From Mortierella alpina (lineage: Eukaryota; Mortierellomycota; Mortierellomycetes; Mortierellales; Mortierellaceae), in NCBI GenBank assembly GCA_029449245.1, contig JANATF010000005.1:1674001-1738000 (forward strand): a DNA stretch of 64,000 bases, given 5' to 3'. A program made the position numbers and the translations under genes. The notes beneath the pieces are model-generated. The model searched no databases, was not told where the DNA came from, and saw only the letters and a program-made list of their open reading frames with translations. Shown piece after piece: positions 45,795-56,556 of the stretch. The stretch's first letter is position 1. Each line of letters starts with the position of its first letter.

Positions 45795-47324
45795 CTACTT
45801 CTTGCAGGCGCTCTTGTGTCCCTTCTTCCAGTCGTTGACCTGACAAAGACGCGAGCAGTAGAACATCTTCTTGCATCCTGCACATCTCTGGTACTGGTCC
45901 TTCTTCGTCTCCTTGTTGCCACAGTCGGCCATGGCACAAGTCTTCAGACCAGCGGCATCCACCTTTTGTGCGGAGGAAGATGATCCTTTAGCAGCAGCCT
46001 CGTTCTCCATGATTATGGCTCTACGGGCATTCAACGTCCTGCACAAGAATTCATAGGCTTGGTCTCCGCCATTGGAGGCAATCAAAGCCAGCTCAAAGAG
46101 GTTTTGCGCACGCTCAATGTCGTAAAGGTTGAATTCCTTGGATCCATAAATCATTCCCAGTAGCTGCAGCGCCTCCGTCTCTCCGAGGGTCGAAGACTTG
46201 TCGAACCAGGAAATGGCCGTCAACAGGTACTCCGCAGGATCGGAGGAGTAACCGCGATCGCTCTCGGGCAGCTGCTCACGCAGACCGGCGTCGTTCGTCA
46301 TCATGAAGTAAAGACGACCCAACTGCGTGGCAGAGGGGGCATAACCGTAGTTGAAGCCACGACGGTAGTACTCCATAGCACGAGGCAAGTCGACCTCAAT
46401 GTGAGGTTCCACCTTGGTGCTGCCCTCCTGGAAGATCATTCCCAGATTGTGTGCCGAGTCAGGATAGCCTAAGAGTCATTTTGGTGGATTTCTTTTTAGC
46501 TCCGGTGTTCAGTTTCATGCTGAGCAGTTGAAAAAAAACATCGCTTTGTATCGCTTACCCTCATCTGCAGCCTTCGTGTACCACTTAATGGCGTTGTGCC
46601 AGTCGCCCATCTGATCATAGTGCCATCCGAGTTTGTGCATCGCCATAGGGTTTCCAAGCTCTGCAGCCTTGGTCAAGTACGCCACTGCGATAGCCTTGGG
46701 ATCCTCGCCCTCCTGACAGTTCTCGCCCTGACACTCCGTATGCTCGTGCTGGTAGAACGTGGACAGCTGCACGGCCGCCATCGAGAACTTGAACTTGTCG
46801 AATGCGTAGTCGTAGTACTTCTTTGCCTCCAAAAAGTTGGGTGCCGACAACGGCGAGGCCTTCTTTCCAGCTGGTCCCGACTCCTGACGCACTCCTCCCA
46901 GAAGTACACCGTTCGTGAGAACCTCCTGGATGGTCATCTTCTCCATGGGCTTCTCGGACAGAGGCGTCATTTTGAGGTATTGTCTAGCCTTTTCGTTGTC
47001 CATATCCGACGCGAGCAGAGCCTCAACCACAGCCTTTTGGATCTCCTGCAGGTTCAGAACCTCCTCCTGGTACACTTCGGGACCGCGCTCAAGTTTCTTG
47101 ACCACAGAGTTGCGCTCCAGGCGGTCCTCCTTGAACTTTTGGGCCATGGCGGGGAACAGAGTTGAGACGGAGGGTGCAAGGGAGGGGTCGACCATGAAGT
47201 ACAGCGACATGAGAATGTGGCACTGCTCCTTGGTCAGACCCAAGAAAGGCTCTAGAGTCGAGCCGTCATCCTTGCCAGGGCCCATTTCCTTGGCGGTGTT
47301 GACCATTTCTTCAATGAGTGCCAT
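45795..47324 (-). CDS. Sel1-repeat protein with C-terminal MYND zinc finger
   Basis: Exons 47324-46559 and 46468-45795 join at phase 1 to give 479 residues. The middle and C-terminal half contain Sel1-like TPR repeats (AVAYLTKAAELGNPMAMHKL, KWYTKAADEG, DSAHNLGMIFQEG, AMEYYRRGFNYGYAPSATQL). The last 50 residues form a MYND finger (CAMADCGNKETKKDQYQRC, then CKKMFYCSRLCQVNDWKKGH), with the C/C/C/C/C/C/H/C ligands in place. Sel1 plus MYND suggests a scaffold that recruits partners, possibly in ubiquitin or chromatin pathways; the exact role is unknown. It converges with the PPR gene, 260 bp apart. Confidence 0.88.
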
Positions 47325-47560
47325 GTTGATTCGTTTCTGTAAGTTTGAAAGGTAGAGGAAGCAGATCAGAAGAATCTGAGGCGGCTTTTTTTTTTGACTA
47401 TGAAGCTGAGGGAAATAAGGGTAATAGCAGGAAATAAAGAGGGTGGAAATAAGTATTGAAAGGAAATACGTGTGACGTCATATCGATGTGTATGGGTACT
47501 TAGTATTAAATTTTGGCTCAATAAAACAACAAAGTCCAAAATGACCTATCGGTCTAAGGC

Positions 47561-47633
47561 GGTTTCGTGTTGTAATTGGTTAGCAATCAAGACTCTGAAT
47601 CTTGCAATCCGAGTTCGAGTCTCGGCGAGACCT
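47561..47633 (+). tRNA. tRNA-Gln (anticodon CUG)
   Basis: The 73-nt sequence folds as a cloverleaf: acceptor stem GGTTTCG/CGAGACC (one G-T pair), D-loop with TAATTGGTTAGCA, anticodon stem CAAGA/TCTTG around loop CTCTGAA (anticodon CTG), and T-arm CCGAGTTCGAGTCTCGG. The A and B box elements are both present and no intron is seen. Confidence 0.93.
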
Positions 47634-47637
47634 CTTC

Positions 47638-47641
47638 TTTT
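47638..47641 (+). terminator. RNA polymerase III terminator of tRNA-Gln
   Basis: A TTTT run begins 5 nt after the tRNA 3' end, with a longer T6 backup at 47645-47650. Confidence 0.7.
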
Positions 47642-47650
47642 GCATTTTTT

Positions 47651-48568
47651 GACATTGGAAGTGGGCTTTTGAGTTCTCGCTCGTTTTATTTCATTCTTTT
47701 TGGCGCTCTTCACTCAACGATTCCTTGGGGTTGGCTTTTGTTGAGACAAGAGACTGATATCCTGCTGGAAGAACTGCTTTTGCAATCTTCTTTCTCCTTT
47801 TCAGGTACACGGCGAGAGAGACCTGGCAGGATGTCGCCAGGTTACACGATTAACCACGTTACACGATCAACCACGTTTTGGCTCGTACTGCGAGTATGCC
47901 TGTTGTGCTGTGGGGCTTCTTGCGAAGCAGGAATGAGATCCTGGCATGAGGTGGAGAGGTCCATCCTTGATGCGATGCGATGGGCGGGTATGCTGCTTAT
48001 GCTGTTTAAGCTGTTATATGCTGTGATGCTGCTATGCCGTGATGCTTCTATGCTGTGGTGTAGCTATGCTGTTATGCACCGCGTTGCATGCATTGGGTGC
48101 TATGCCGTTATGCACCGCGTTGAATTCTTGGCTGTTACTTGTATGCCATTATGCACTGAGGTGCTGTATTAGGTGATGCAGGATGCAGTGCTGCTGTGGA
48201 TGCACAGTGGTTCACAGTGGTTTGGCTCTGTCCAAGAGCGAAGACACCCTCCGCGGTGTTGTCAGACTCAGCGACAGCAAAAAAAAAGTCGCCGCTGCTC
48301 TAGCCTCTTTCTCTCTTGTTTTCTTCCTCTGCCGCGCACTCTGTCATTCTCGTCCGCTATCTTTAGAACCTCCTGCCACCTGCCGCCTTCTTGCCTGTTC
48401 TTCTTGCCTGTCCTTCGTGCCTTCTCTTGCCTCTCTTTGCCTTCTCTTCTTGCCTTCTCTTCTTGCCTTCTCTTCTTGCCTTCTCTCCTTGCCTACCCAC
48501 TCTCCTTCCGTCCGACTCCTCTTTCACCCGCAACTCTGCACCAGCCCACATCAGCACACAGCTCCAAC
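47651..48568. other. Intergenic region with imperfect short repeats
   Basis: No gene supported. From about 47990 to 48175 there is an imperfect array of TATGC/TGCTG words, with a 24-bp unit repeated (GCTATGC(T/C)GTTATGCACC and following CGCGTTG) at 48066 and 48102. From 48300 the sequence is pyrimidine-rich, with repeated CTTGCCTTCTCTT units (about 48395-48490). This is probably the leader of the next gene. Confidence 0.55.
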
Positions 48569-50426
48569 ATGGTCAAGCTCGCCCCTGCGCTCCTCATCTC
48601 CATTTCCGCTCTCTTTGCGCTGACGGAAGCCAACGCCACCACCCCAGGCGCATGCTTCCTTCGCGTCCCCAACCAGCCCCTCACGGCCAAGGGCCTGGCC
48701 ACCCCGTACATCCTCAAGAAGGGTAACTGCGACCAAACCATTGCAGACCAGCAGGTCTTTGTGGAGGCTACCATCTTTGACCCCGACACCAAGACCTTTG
48801 GTGTCTACCATCCTTTGGTCATCAACGAAGGTAACCACACTACTCGAGCAGTGGACATAAAGTGCAGCCGCGCTCGCCCTAGACACCAATCCCCCTCCTC
48901 GTCGCGCCCTTCTTCACCATCTTCCTGGATAAACTTTTTTTTCGTTTTCCTCAATCTCCTCCACGTATTTGCCTCGTCCATGTCTCCTCCTGTCCCTCTC
49001 CTGGGGCGAAAGGAGTCAAGGGCAAGGTCTCTGCGATCTGAAAAAAGTCGGCTGGACCGCAGATGCCCAGACTGAGCTAAACGCCTCCTGCAGCTCAGCT
49101 CGGCATTTCCAGCACAGGGCGGAGATGAAATTTGCTGGTGTTTGTGCGCTTCTCGCGGCTTCATTCGCTCAATTTAGGATTCGGTTATATTGGCCCTGGT
49201 GGACACACCCTCTCGCCTTCGAACCTTCGTGGGTCGACGGTCGTGTACCCCTGACCCGCCCCTCGACATGACCCCTGACTCGCCGATAGCTCTTCGCTGA
49301 CACCGCCTTCCCTCATGCTCTCATCCTTCTCTTCCTATTTTAGGTTCTAGCCCTGCTATCCAGCCCGTCGTGCCCGTCCTGCCCAAGAATGCCGTCGTCG
49401 GCCTCTGGTTTGGCGCCAACTCCCAGTCTATCACACTCACTGGAGACATCAAGAAGTGCGTCAACGGCCTCTCAAGCAAGGACATCTTTGGCCAGGTTGC
49501 CTTTTGCAATGCGGAACAGTTCTTTTCCGCGGTTCACGCAGCAGACAAGGCTGGTAACGGTGTTGTCATCCCCCCCATTGGCACTGACGTCCACGGTCAG
49601 GCTTGTCCTACCACACGGTTCTTTGGCATCATTGATCAGGATCAAAGCGACAATGTCGTCACGACCTATCTCCAGAGTGGCAAGAGGTTTGCACAGGACA
49701 CCAAGGCTAACCGCGAGGCTCTCAAGAAGGCCAAGGAGATCAGCAACGGTTCTGACAACGCCCTTGTTGCTGCCCTCATTGATCCCGTATGGTTTGGGTT
49801 GTCAGATAGTGTTTCAAGTGTGCGCGCCCACTTATTGGAGTGAGAACTGAGGTCATTAACCCTATCGAGCTTTTGTCTTATGCACAATCTAGGCTATCAA
49901 TTGCAAACCATTCACTGCTCCCTCATTGATGGAGAAGGGCGTGATGCTTGGCTCCATGGCTCTGAACGAACTCCATGCCACCCGTCAGGCGGCTCCTATG
50001 GCCCTGATCCCTGCAGAGGATCCCATGGTCCTATCGAACAACAAGCCCTCGCTCGCCAAGAACAATGCTTACCGCAGGGGTGTCGATCAGCCCTTAATCC
50101 GCTCGTTGAAGCAGGCCACTACTAAACTATACTGCAAGAATTTCAACAAGATTGCGCCAGCTTATATCCAGTCCATCAAGAACGAACTCATTCGTCGTCC
50201 TTCGCCCACTCCTGCGGTCGCCGACAGTCTGTTCACGTTCATGGGTCAGCGTTATGTCGCATCCTGGACCAACTTGGGATGCGACAAGCTGTTGAAAAAG
50301 ACATCGGACATTACTGTCGTGAACAAGGGGAATGTTGCTGTCAAGGTCAAGTTCCACCAGTCCAAGTGCATCAAGGGCAAGAGCGGAAATAACAGCGCTG
50401 ATGATAACGAAGAGGATGATAACTAG
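48569..50426 (+). CDS. Conserved secreted fungal protein, function unknown
   Basis: Exons 48569-48830, 49344-49786 and 49893-50426 close in phase to 412 residues. Signal peptide VKLAPALLISISALFALTEA, then a conserved head (TPGACFLRVPNQPLTAKGLA). Further conserved blocks are VVGLWFGANSQSITL, FGQVAFCNAEQFF, DQSDNVVTTYL, SDNALVAALIDP, MALNELHATRQAAP, MALIPAEDPMVL and RRGVDQPLIRSL. I know this block order from a widespread family of secreted fungal proteins without assigned function; several Cys suggest disulfides. The first intron is long for this window (513 nt) and T/C-rich. The acidic C-terminal tail (DDNEEDDN) is unusual for the family. Confidence 0.85.
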
Positions 50427-50684
50427 AAGTCAAGCCCTTCAATGCAGCTCATCGAGCCTCGAACCTCGTTTTCAGTTTTTTCGTGTCTTGTTCTTTACAG
50501 CCATGACCCTAATATAAATTATCAACCCTCGCTGCAGGCGCGCGAGAAAAAAGAACACGATACTAGACCCTATTATTTAATTATGAGCACTATCATAGAT
50601 GGTTGCGAGATCCCTTTTTGAATAAACAACATAGCCATCGTGAGGAGCAGCTCACCCCCAGCCCCTGTCCCCCCTTCTCCTTCT

Positions 50685-52373
50685 CTACTCCTTTGCCTGA
50701 GCATCCTCAGAATCGTGTTCCTTGAGTGTCAATGTTGAGGTGCCATCGCTAGTGTCGTGCGGTGGAAGTACTGTTTGGCTTCTCTCTGCAGGAGGCACTG
50801 TAGTATCTACCTGCCCAGCTTCGACCTTCTCCGACAATTCGTGGCCCTCAGCAGTTACCACCTCTGCCGACTGCGCAAACTCTGCACAGTCCAGGGTCTC
50901 TTCCGAGAGATTCAGATCCACGGGCGAGTGCGCATCCTCATCCCCCAGCTCAGGGTTCAACGAGTGCTCATGATGATAAGGGTAGTAACCGATCAGCTTC
51001 TCCTGATCAGACTCTAAAGCTCTCCTGGCGAATGTGTTCAACGACGAAGAGGTGTACTGCGAGTACGACGATGACGATGCCGTCCTGACGAGGGACTCGG
51101 AGCTGTAAAGCGAAGATCCCAAAGTCATTGTTCCAGATTCTGCCGAATTCGAGGTCGCCGTCGTTGCTGTGGTCGTGGATGTGGTTGTTGACAAGGTGTT
51201 TCCGTGGTGGCTGCTGTCTGAGGAGGAAGTCCCAAACGATCGCTGCTGTTGTCGGTACTGTTGATCCTTGGCCCACCTACGCCGATAAACGGCCACGATA
51301 GCACCTAGGCCTACGACCACAAATGCCAGCAGCATGGCCGCGACTCCTAAAAAGATGCCCATGTCCCGATGTCGACGGATCTCGCGCTGTCGCCACAATG
51401 AGTTTGCATTCTCGAGCGTTTCGGATAGGAGAGCCTGCTGCTGTTGATCCATGGAGGGGAGTGTGTACTGGGGCGCGTTTGTTCGGGCGGCCGAGTCCCG
51501 TAGGATCCAGAACGGACGGCTTTTAGCATAGTGGAGAGTAAGGTCTGTGTTGGTGGCAGGGTTGGAACTGGAAGAGTCAGAGTCAGAGCTAGAGCCGGTT
51601 CCGGAACCGATAGCAGGGATCCGGATCTCAAATTCACCCTCATACGACCAATCTTCTGGAATCGACCAGGTCATCTGGCCGCCAGCTCCACCCAGCAGAG
51701 TCAACTTGGACACGTTAACGAGGTTGTACCCAGGGTTGTTGAGAATATCAGGAGAAAAGGTGGCAGAGTCAGTTGGGGTGGTCGTGGCGGTCGTAGTGGT
51801 GGTCGTGGCGGGCGATAGCTGTTGGTCCTTGAGCGGCCAGGAGACGAGACGGAGGCTGTGGAGGTAAATGGGGCTGTCCTTCAAGAGAGTCGCCAGCTGA
51901 GCACGCTTCAGTTCTTCGAGCTTCATCTTTGCTAGGTTTCGCATGTCGTCGTTGGTCAAAAGAGGCGAGTGCGAGAAGCTAGGGTCGTTCGTGATGAGGT
52001 CCAGGATCGGCTGAGGGGGCTGCCAGTTCTCTGGGAATTGGATCCCGTTGTTGGACCAAGTCATGAAGATGCTAGAGCCTGGCACGTAGACAGAGTTCAG
52101 AAGCGGGTTCGTGATGTCGATGGTCGGTGGGCTGTCGGGGCCTGGCGACACACCGTAAGTGTTGGGAACGACTGGGGGTTGGGGAGGCAAAGGGCCTCTT
52201 TCCAGAGGGGGCTGGACCCCTGGCGGGAGATTGTCGTAGATGTTGGCGGGCAGGAAGTAGTGCGCCGAGTCTTGGTAGGCATGCGCAAGACCAGCTTGCG
52301 CATCGTGCTGCGGTATGAGTGAGCCAGCAAGGACCGTCAGAAGGACAAGGGTGATGCTGTAGCGAGGCGACAT
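50685..52373 (-). CDS. Type I membrane protein, uncharacterised
   Basis: Single exon, 562 residues from the ATG at 52373 (SPRYSITLVLLTVLAGSLI signal peptide); a longer frame to 52460 adds only Pro-rich 5' UTR translation. The ectodomain of about 330 residues holds blocks such as PPTIDITNPLLNSVYVPGSS, IFMTWSNNGI and LTLLGGAGGQMTWSIPEDWS, reminiscent of Ig-like or beta-sandwich GPI-surface proteins with internal repeats. One transmembrane helix (GIFLGVAAMLLAFVVVGLGAI) is followed by YRRR and a ~180-residue Ser/Thr-rich cytosolic tail. Probably a plasma-membrane sensor or adhesin; no named family recognised. Confidence 0.78.
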   Translation of the reverse strand: MSPRYSITLVLLTVLAGSLIPQHDAQAGLAHAYQDSAHYFLPANIYDNLPPGVQPPLERGPLPPQPPVVPNTYGVSPGPDSPPTIDITNPLLNSVYVPGSSIFMTWSNNGIQFPENWQPPQPILDLITNDPSFSHSPLLTNDDMRNLAKMKLEELKRAQLATLLKDSPIYLHSLRLVSWPLKDQQLSPATTTTTTATTTPTDSATFSPDILNNPGYNLVNVSKLTLLGGAGGQMTWSIPEDWSYEGEFEIRIPAIGSGTGSSSDSDSSSSNPATNTDLTLHYAKSRPFWILRDSAARTNAPQYTLPSMDQQQQALLSETLENANSLWRQREIRRHRDMGIFLGVAAMLLAFVVVGLGAIVAVYRRRWAKDQQYRQQQRSFGTSSSDSSHHGNTLSTTTSTTTATTATSNSAESGTMTLGSSLYSSESLVRTASSSSYSQYTSSSLNTFARRALESDQEKLIGYYPYHHEHSLNPELGDEDAHSPVDLNLSEETLDCAEFAQSAEVVTAEGHELSEKVEAGQVDTTVPPAERSQTVLPPHDTSDGTSTLTLKEHDSEDAQAKE

Positions 52374-52406
52374 GCTTGCCAGCTGTGTGTTTGGCTTTCG
52401 AGGGTT

Positions 52407-52426
52407 GGGGGGGGGGGGGGGGGGGG
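52407..52426 (+). repeat. G20 homopolymer upstream of the membrane protein gene
   Basis: Run of about 20 G (C20 on the coding strand) starting 34 bp before the ATG at 52373, in the 5' UTR or core promoter. Its length is likely unstable. Confidence 0.9.
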
Positions 52427-52786
52427 TTGTGCTGTGAAAGAGAGGAGGGCAAAAGAGCAAGCAGGCGGGGCCAAGGGCGAGAGGAGCAGAGAGGAAAGAA
52501 GCAGAAGGCAGAGGAGAGACATGAACAAAGAGATTTATGTTGCTGGCGCTATGATGGAATCAAGGATGCATGATGGCCACACTCTCTATCACACAAGTAT
52601 ATCAGCAGCCTCGTGCGGTTAGACAAACACACCCAAGGACGTGAATGGGATCGAGAATCGCTCCTCAGTGCCGAAAGGCATAGCTGCTGCAAGGTCGGAG
52701 CAGGTGCAGGCGCATGCGCTTGTGCAAGTGCAGGAGAGTGCAGACGAGATCAATATATGTTGCTTTATTTGAGTGGGCTTGTTCTC
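52427..52786. other. Intergenic region
   Basis: 360 bp between the membrane-protein promoter and the 3' end of the eisosome-like gene. Nothing recognised beyond purine-rich sequence near 52435-52520. Confidence 0.45.
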
Positions 52787-54756
52787 CTACTTTTCGTCCA
52801 TCACGACAGCTGTGCTCCGTGGATACCGTGGGCCGGCCGTGGTCCCTATATCAGACTTGTACAGATCAGAGTTGTCCATCCTCTCCATCCTACTCCGTTC
52901 TCGCGGGTCTACAAACCCAAGCCTATACCCCCGCGCCGGCACAGGGGACATGCTGCTCTCGTAGGATGCAGGCTGATGCTGATAACTGCTGTAGCTGGGA
53001 CTCGGGCTGGCATGAGCGGACGCTGTGTACATGTCTGTGGTATCGCTTCGTCGCAGTGTTGTTGGTGTGAAGGGCCGCCCTCCCAAGTTGGATGATGCAT
53101 GTCCACCCCCACCGCTGCTACCATTGCCATAGCTGTCTGGACTGGAATGGCGAAGACCATTGGCCACGGTTGCTGCTGCGTTCTGGTAATGCTGTTGAGA
53201 CGGCGACGAGAGGCTTTGTTGATAGGCGCGTTGTTGCTCAAGCTGTAGGTGCCGTTGCTGCTCCTGCAGATGGTTGATCTGTTGCGATTTGACATATGGA
53301 GTTGCGTCCGGGTTGGTTGCAGGTGGTGAGAGGTAATCGTCTGCTCGATCGGCGGCTCCGTGGATCTCCCGCTTCCAGTTGTCATAGTCGTTTCCATTTT
53401 CATTCAGGCTCGTATGGCTGGCGTTGAGTTTCAGTATCTGCACATCCTCTTCACCATTGGCAAAGCTGTGGGAGTTTGAGTGGCTCCCAGTGGGTGAGTA
53501 CGAATCTGCTCGATAATGCTGAGTGGGGCTGCTGTTATATGCGCCAGCGGCAGCCGAGAGAGCCAGATCGTCCTGTGTTGGTGCAATATGGGCGCGAATG
53601 GGACCGTCCACCGGCTGGGCCTGCCAGCTGGTGACCGCGACCCTCACCTGATTGATGGCTGCCGCTGTGTACTCTGCGCCGCTGTAGAGCGTCGTCTTTT
53701 CTGCTTCTTGAGGCTCGACATCAATGACATTGGTGATCTGCCGCCCAAAGCCAGCAATGAGAGCCATCTTTTCTGCAAACTCTATCATGGCATCGAACTG
53801 GGTGTTGAATGCGTCTCGTATGGTGATGCGCTTGAACTGAAGCAGGTCCAGCTCCTGGGCCAGCAGTTCTGCCGACACCCGCTCGTACGCGTTCTGAAGC
53901 TCCATCATCTTGATCGGGTTCTCTTTGCTCGACTTTTGCTGTTTGGCGATCTGATTTGTGAGGTCCTGTTTCTTTTTGCGGTTCTGGTATGCGTGCAGCC
54001 GAGGGTGGCACGAAGGCCAGCGTTAAACAACTTTTTCAAGTAAAGCATGCCTCACAATATCATGTGTTGACAGCACTTACGTCGTCCAAGGCCATCTCTT
54101 GGGTCTTGAGCCCTTTGATCATCTTGCGGTATGAGGTATGCTGAATCGAATACGCTTGATGGATGAGTCCAACCTCCTTTTTTTTTTTTTTTTTTTTTTT
54201 TGAAGGGTGACCCAAAACGCATGCCGCGCGGGAAGCAAACAGTGTGACAAGAAACCTTTGGTCAGTGGCCACGGCAGGGGTCTCGTAAGCAAGAAACCAA
54301 AATAACAGGCTTGTGCTTGCTTACCTCCATGAGCTGCGTCATGCGCTGGCAAATGTCAGTAAGATCTTCTCCTTCATTGCAGCCCCAGGCCGAAATCAGT
54401 TTGGCATTGGTTGTAATCTCTTTGTCGAGAGTCTTCAGCGACGAGTCAATGTTTTTGAGTTCTGCGAGCCACTTGTTGATGTTCTTGTAGTTGCTGCAAA
54501 AAGTATATGAAGGAGCAGACAGGCGCAATGCAGTGCTAAGGGTGTCAGTGTCCAGCACCATGGTTGCCCAGCAAAGAAAAAAAAAGTCCATCCCTCTGCA
54601 ACACCCGCCGAGGCCAAGAGTCACCGGCTGCCCTGATTTTGACAGGGGCCTGGTTTCACAGCAATATTCTAAAGTGAATTAGTCTGAATGATTGAACGTG
54701 TACCCAAGTGTGAAGTTGTTGAGACCCCGGCGAAGATCGTGTCCGATGCTCTGCAT
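52787..54756 (-). CDS. Eisosome Pil1/Lsp1-family BAR protein
   Basis: Exons 54756-54704, 54493-54325, 54140-54081 and 53983-52787 close to 492 residues. The BAR core covers about residues 1-230: QSIGHDLRRGLNNFTLG, NAKLISAWGCNEGEDLTDIC, SAELLAQELDLLQFKRI and RDAFNTQFDAMIEFAEKMAL followed by IAGFGRQITNVID. The IWG-x-E-DD-x-DI and AFNYQFD...SEKIALIAGYG signatures of Pil1/Lsp1 are clearly matched. These proteins form the furrow-like eisosome coat under the plasma membrane and link to PI(4,5)P2 and TORC2 signalling. The C-terminal half (about 230-492) is long, low complexity and Gln/Ser/Tyr-rich, unlike the short acidic tail of yeast Pil1. A T24 tract lies in intron 2. Confidence 0.85.
54177..54201 (+). 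repeat. T24 homopolymer inside an intron
   Basis: Uninterrupted T run (A run on the coding strand) within the second intron of the eisosome-like gene. Confidence 0.9.
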
Positions 54757-55672
54757 CCTGTTTGCTTGTGCTGCAGTTTCTGGAGCCGAGGAATGGGGAG
54801 AGAGGAGAGAGCAGAGAGGAAAGGGAGTGGAGAAGGGGAGACGGGTGATAGTAGAAAAGAGAGTAATGAAAGTGTAATTGGTGGTCAGCAAGAACGAGAA
54901 AACGAGAGCCAGGTGGAAACAATTTCACTCGATTATGCAAATTGAGCATCTCTGAGCACTTATTTTGCCCCTTGCGTTCGAGGGAACGGTGGTCGATGAC
55001 CTATCGATTGCAATACCATGACATGGCCCTGCCAAGCCATGTCCTTTTGGGAGAGGGAGCGCTTATAGACAATGGACCAATCCCTCCTGCGCAGGGGTGT
55101 CCTCGGGCGTCTCAGAATGAGTCTGGGTGCACATCTGTGCTGTAATCCATCCCAGAGTCCCAGTGTTCCCGGTGGATCTGCGGCAAGTCCGCTCGAGGGC
55201 TGTAGACTGTCTGTCATATCTCAGTGGGTCGGTCCACCAGCGTTCATTTAGTTTGTGCAGTACATACTGATTTTGAGCACTGAAAACCAGCTGCCAATTA
55301 GCTCACACTCAAAGTCCGCACCCCTAGGAGAGTGCTGTTGCTCGGTACGCGACACATCGTCTACCTGGGTTCCAAGTGTCCCTCATCCAGGCCACAGGAG
55401 TTCATAGACAAACTGCTTGCTGACCTATGACTTTTAGGGCTCAAGAGCAAGGCAGTACGCGACCTAACGCGTCGAGCATGATGTGATGGAGTCCGAGAGG
55501 ACTCTTGTGACGTGGTGATGCAGCCTGGGGCCACACACCGTTTTCTCCACAATTCTTCAACTGCTCTTTGTCCTTTCTTACCCCCAAAGTAAAAACTACG
55601 CCTTTTTCGTTCCCTTGTGCACATTCAACTCTCTTTACATCTGATTCATTCATCTCCCCCTTCATCCACACC
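54757..55672. promoter_or_regulatory. Divergent promoter region, eisosome protein / SCP2 protein
   Basis: 916 bp between opposing start codons. No gene, tRNA or repeat recognised; open frames are short and unsupported. Confidence 0.5.
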
Positions 55673-56556
55673 ATGGCAAACAAACCATCCGCCAAGGCCA
55701 TTGCCAAACTCAATGCCACCACCCTCTTCCCCGAGATTAAGAAAGGTTGTGCTTTTATGACTCCTCTCGGCCATAGAGACCGTGTCTGACTACGCTCGGC
55801 CTCTGACCCCTCACCCCCTTTTTCATGGAGCTCAACGACTCTTGTTCTAACATGCAGCGTATTCCTACATGTACTCCGCGTTTATATCGAATGGATAGAG
55901 ATCGAGAAGAACCCTTCTCTGTATGCCATCCGCGGCCTTTTTATCTTCAACATCACCAAAAAAGGCGTCCCTATGACAGAGTGGTAAGGGAGGCGGGACC
56001 AGCGGCAACATAGTCGGCCCATTGCCGAGCCCCATGTTGGATCGTTTTGCTCTATCGATTCCCCACCGAAAACGTTGCAGTCATATGCTAACTGTATGTG
56101 CAACTGACATGTGCGGACTGCTTGCTGTAGGTGCCTGCTCTTCCAAGGATTTGATGCGCCTGCAGTCGTGTCTCAGAAACGACCCGAGATCCCGAAGGCC
56201 AAGCGGGAGGAGCAGCCCATTCCCGTGGCCATCTTCCAGCTCGAGGATTCGGATCTGCTGAACTTTATGAGCGGTGGTCTGACTGTAAGCAGCCGAGTTT
56301 CCACAACGGGTGTATCGTTCTGTTGCTCGAGTCTCACGTCTAATCCTCCCTCTCCTTGCTACGCACACGTATACGTGGAATCCACGACGGTTAGGGCTCG
56401 CGCGGCATTGTCAGCGGAAAGATCAAGATTGCTGGCGCCATGGAGCTGGCTGAGCAGTTGGAGGAGATCTTCCGCAAGGCCAAGGGTGCAGACAAGACGC
56501 TTGCATACCTGGAGCAGAAGCGAGGAAAGTCGGAGAAGGCCAGGGCTCGTCTGTAG
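55673..56556 (+). CDS. SCP2-type sterol/lipid-binding domain protein
   Basis: Four exons: 55673-55745, about 55859-55983, 56131-56284 and 56395-56556, about 170 residues. The block order is LFPEIKK, YIEWIEIEKNPSLYAIRG, FNITKKGVPMTEW, DLLNFMSGGLT and GIVSGKIKIAGAMELAEQLE. This fits a stand-alone SCP2 sterol-carrier fold (the SGKIKIxGxMxLA C-terminus is typical), implying lipid transfer or binding, perhaps peroxisomal; the C-terminal ARL could act as a weak PTS1-like signal. Problem: exon 1 ends in phase 1, but the acceptor before exon 2 opens a frame that stops after about 14 codons. The conserved frame is one base off. Either a small exon is missed or there is an indel near 55885. Confidence 0.7.
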
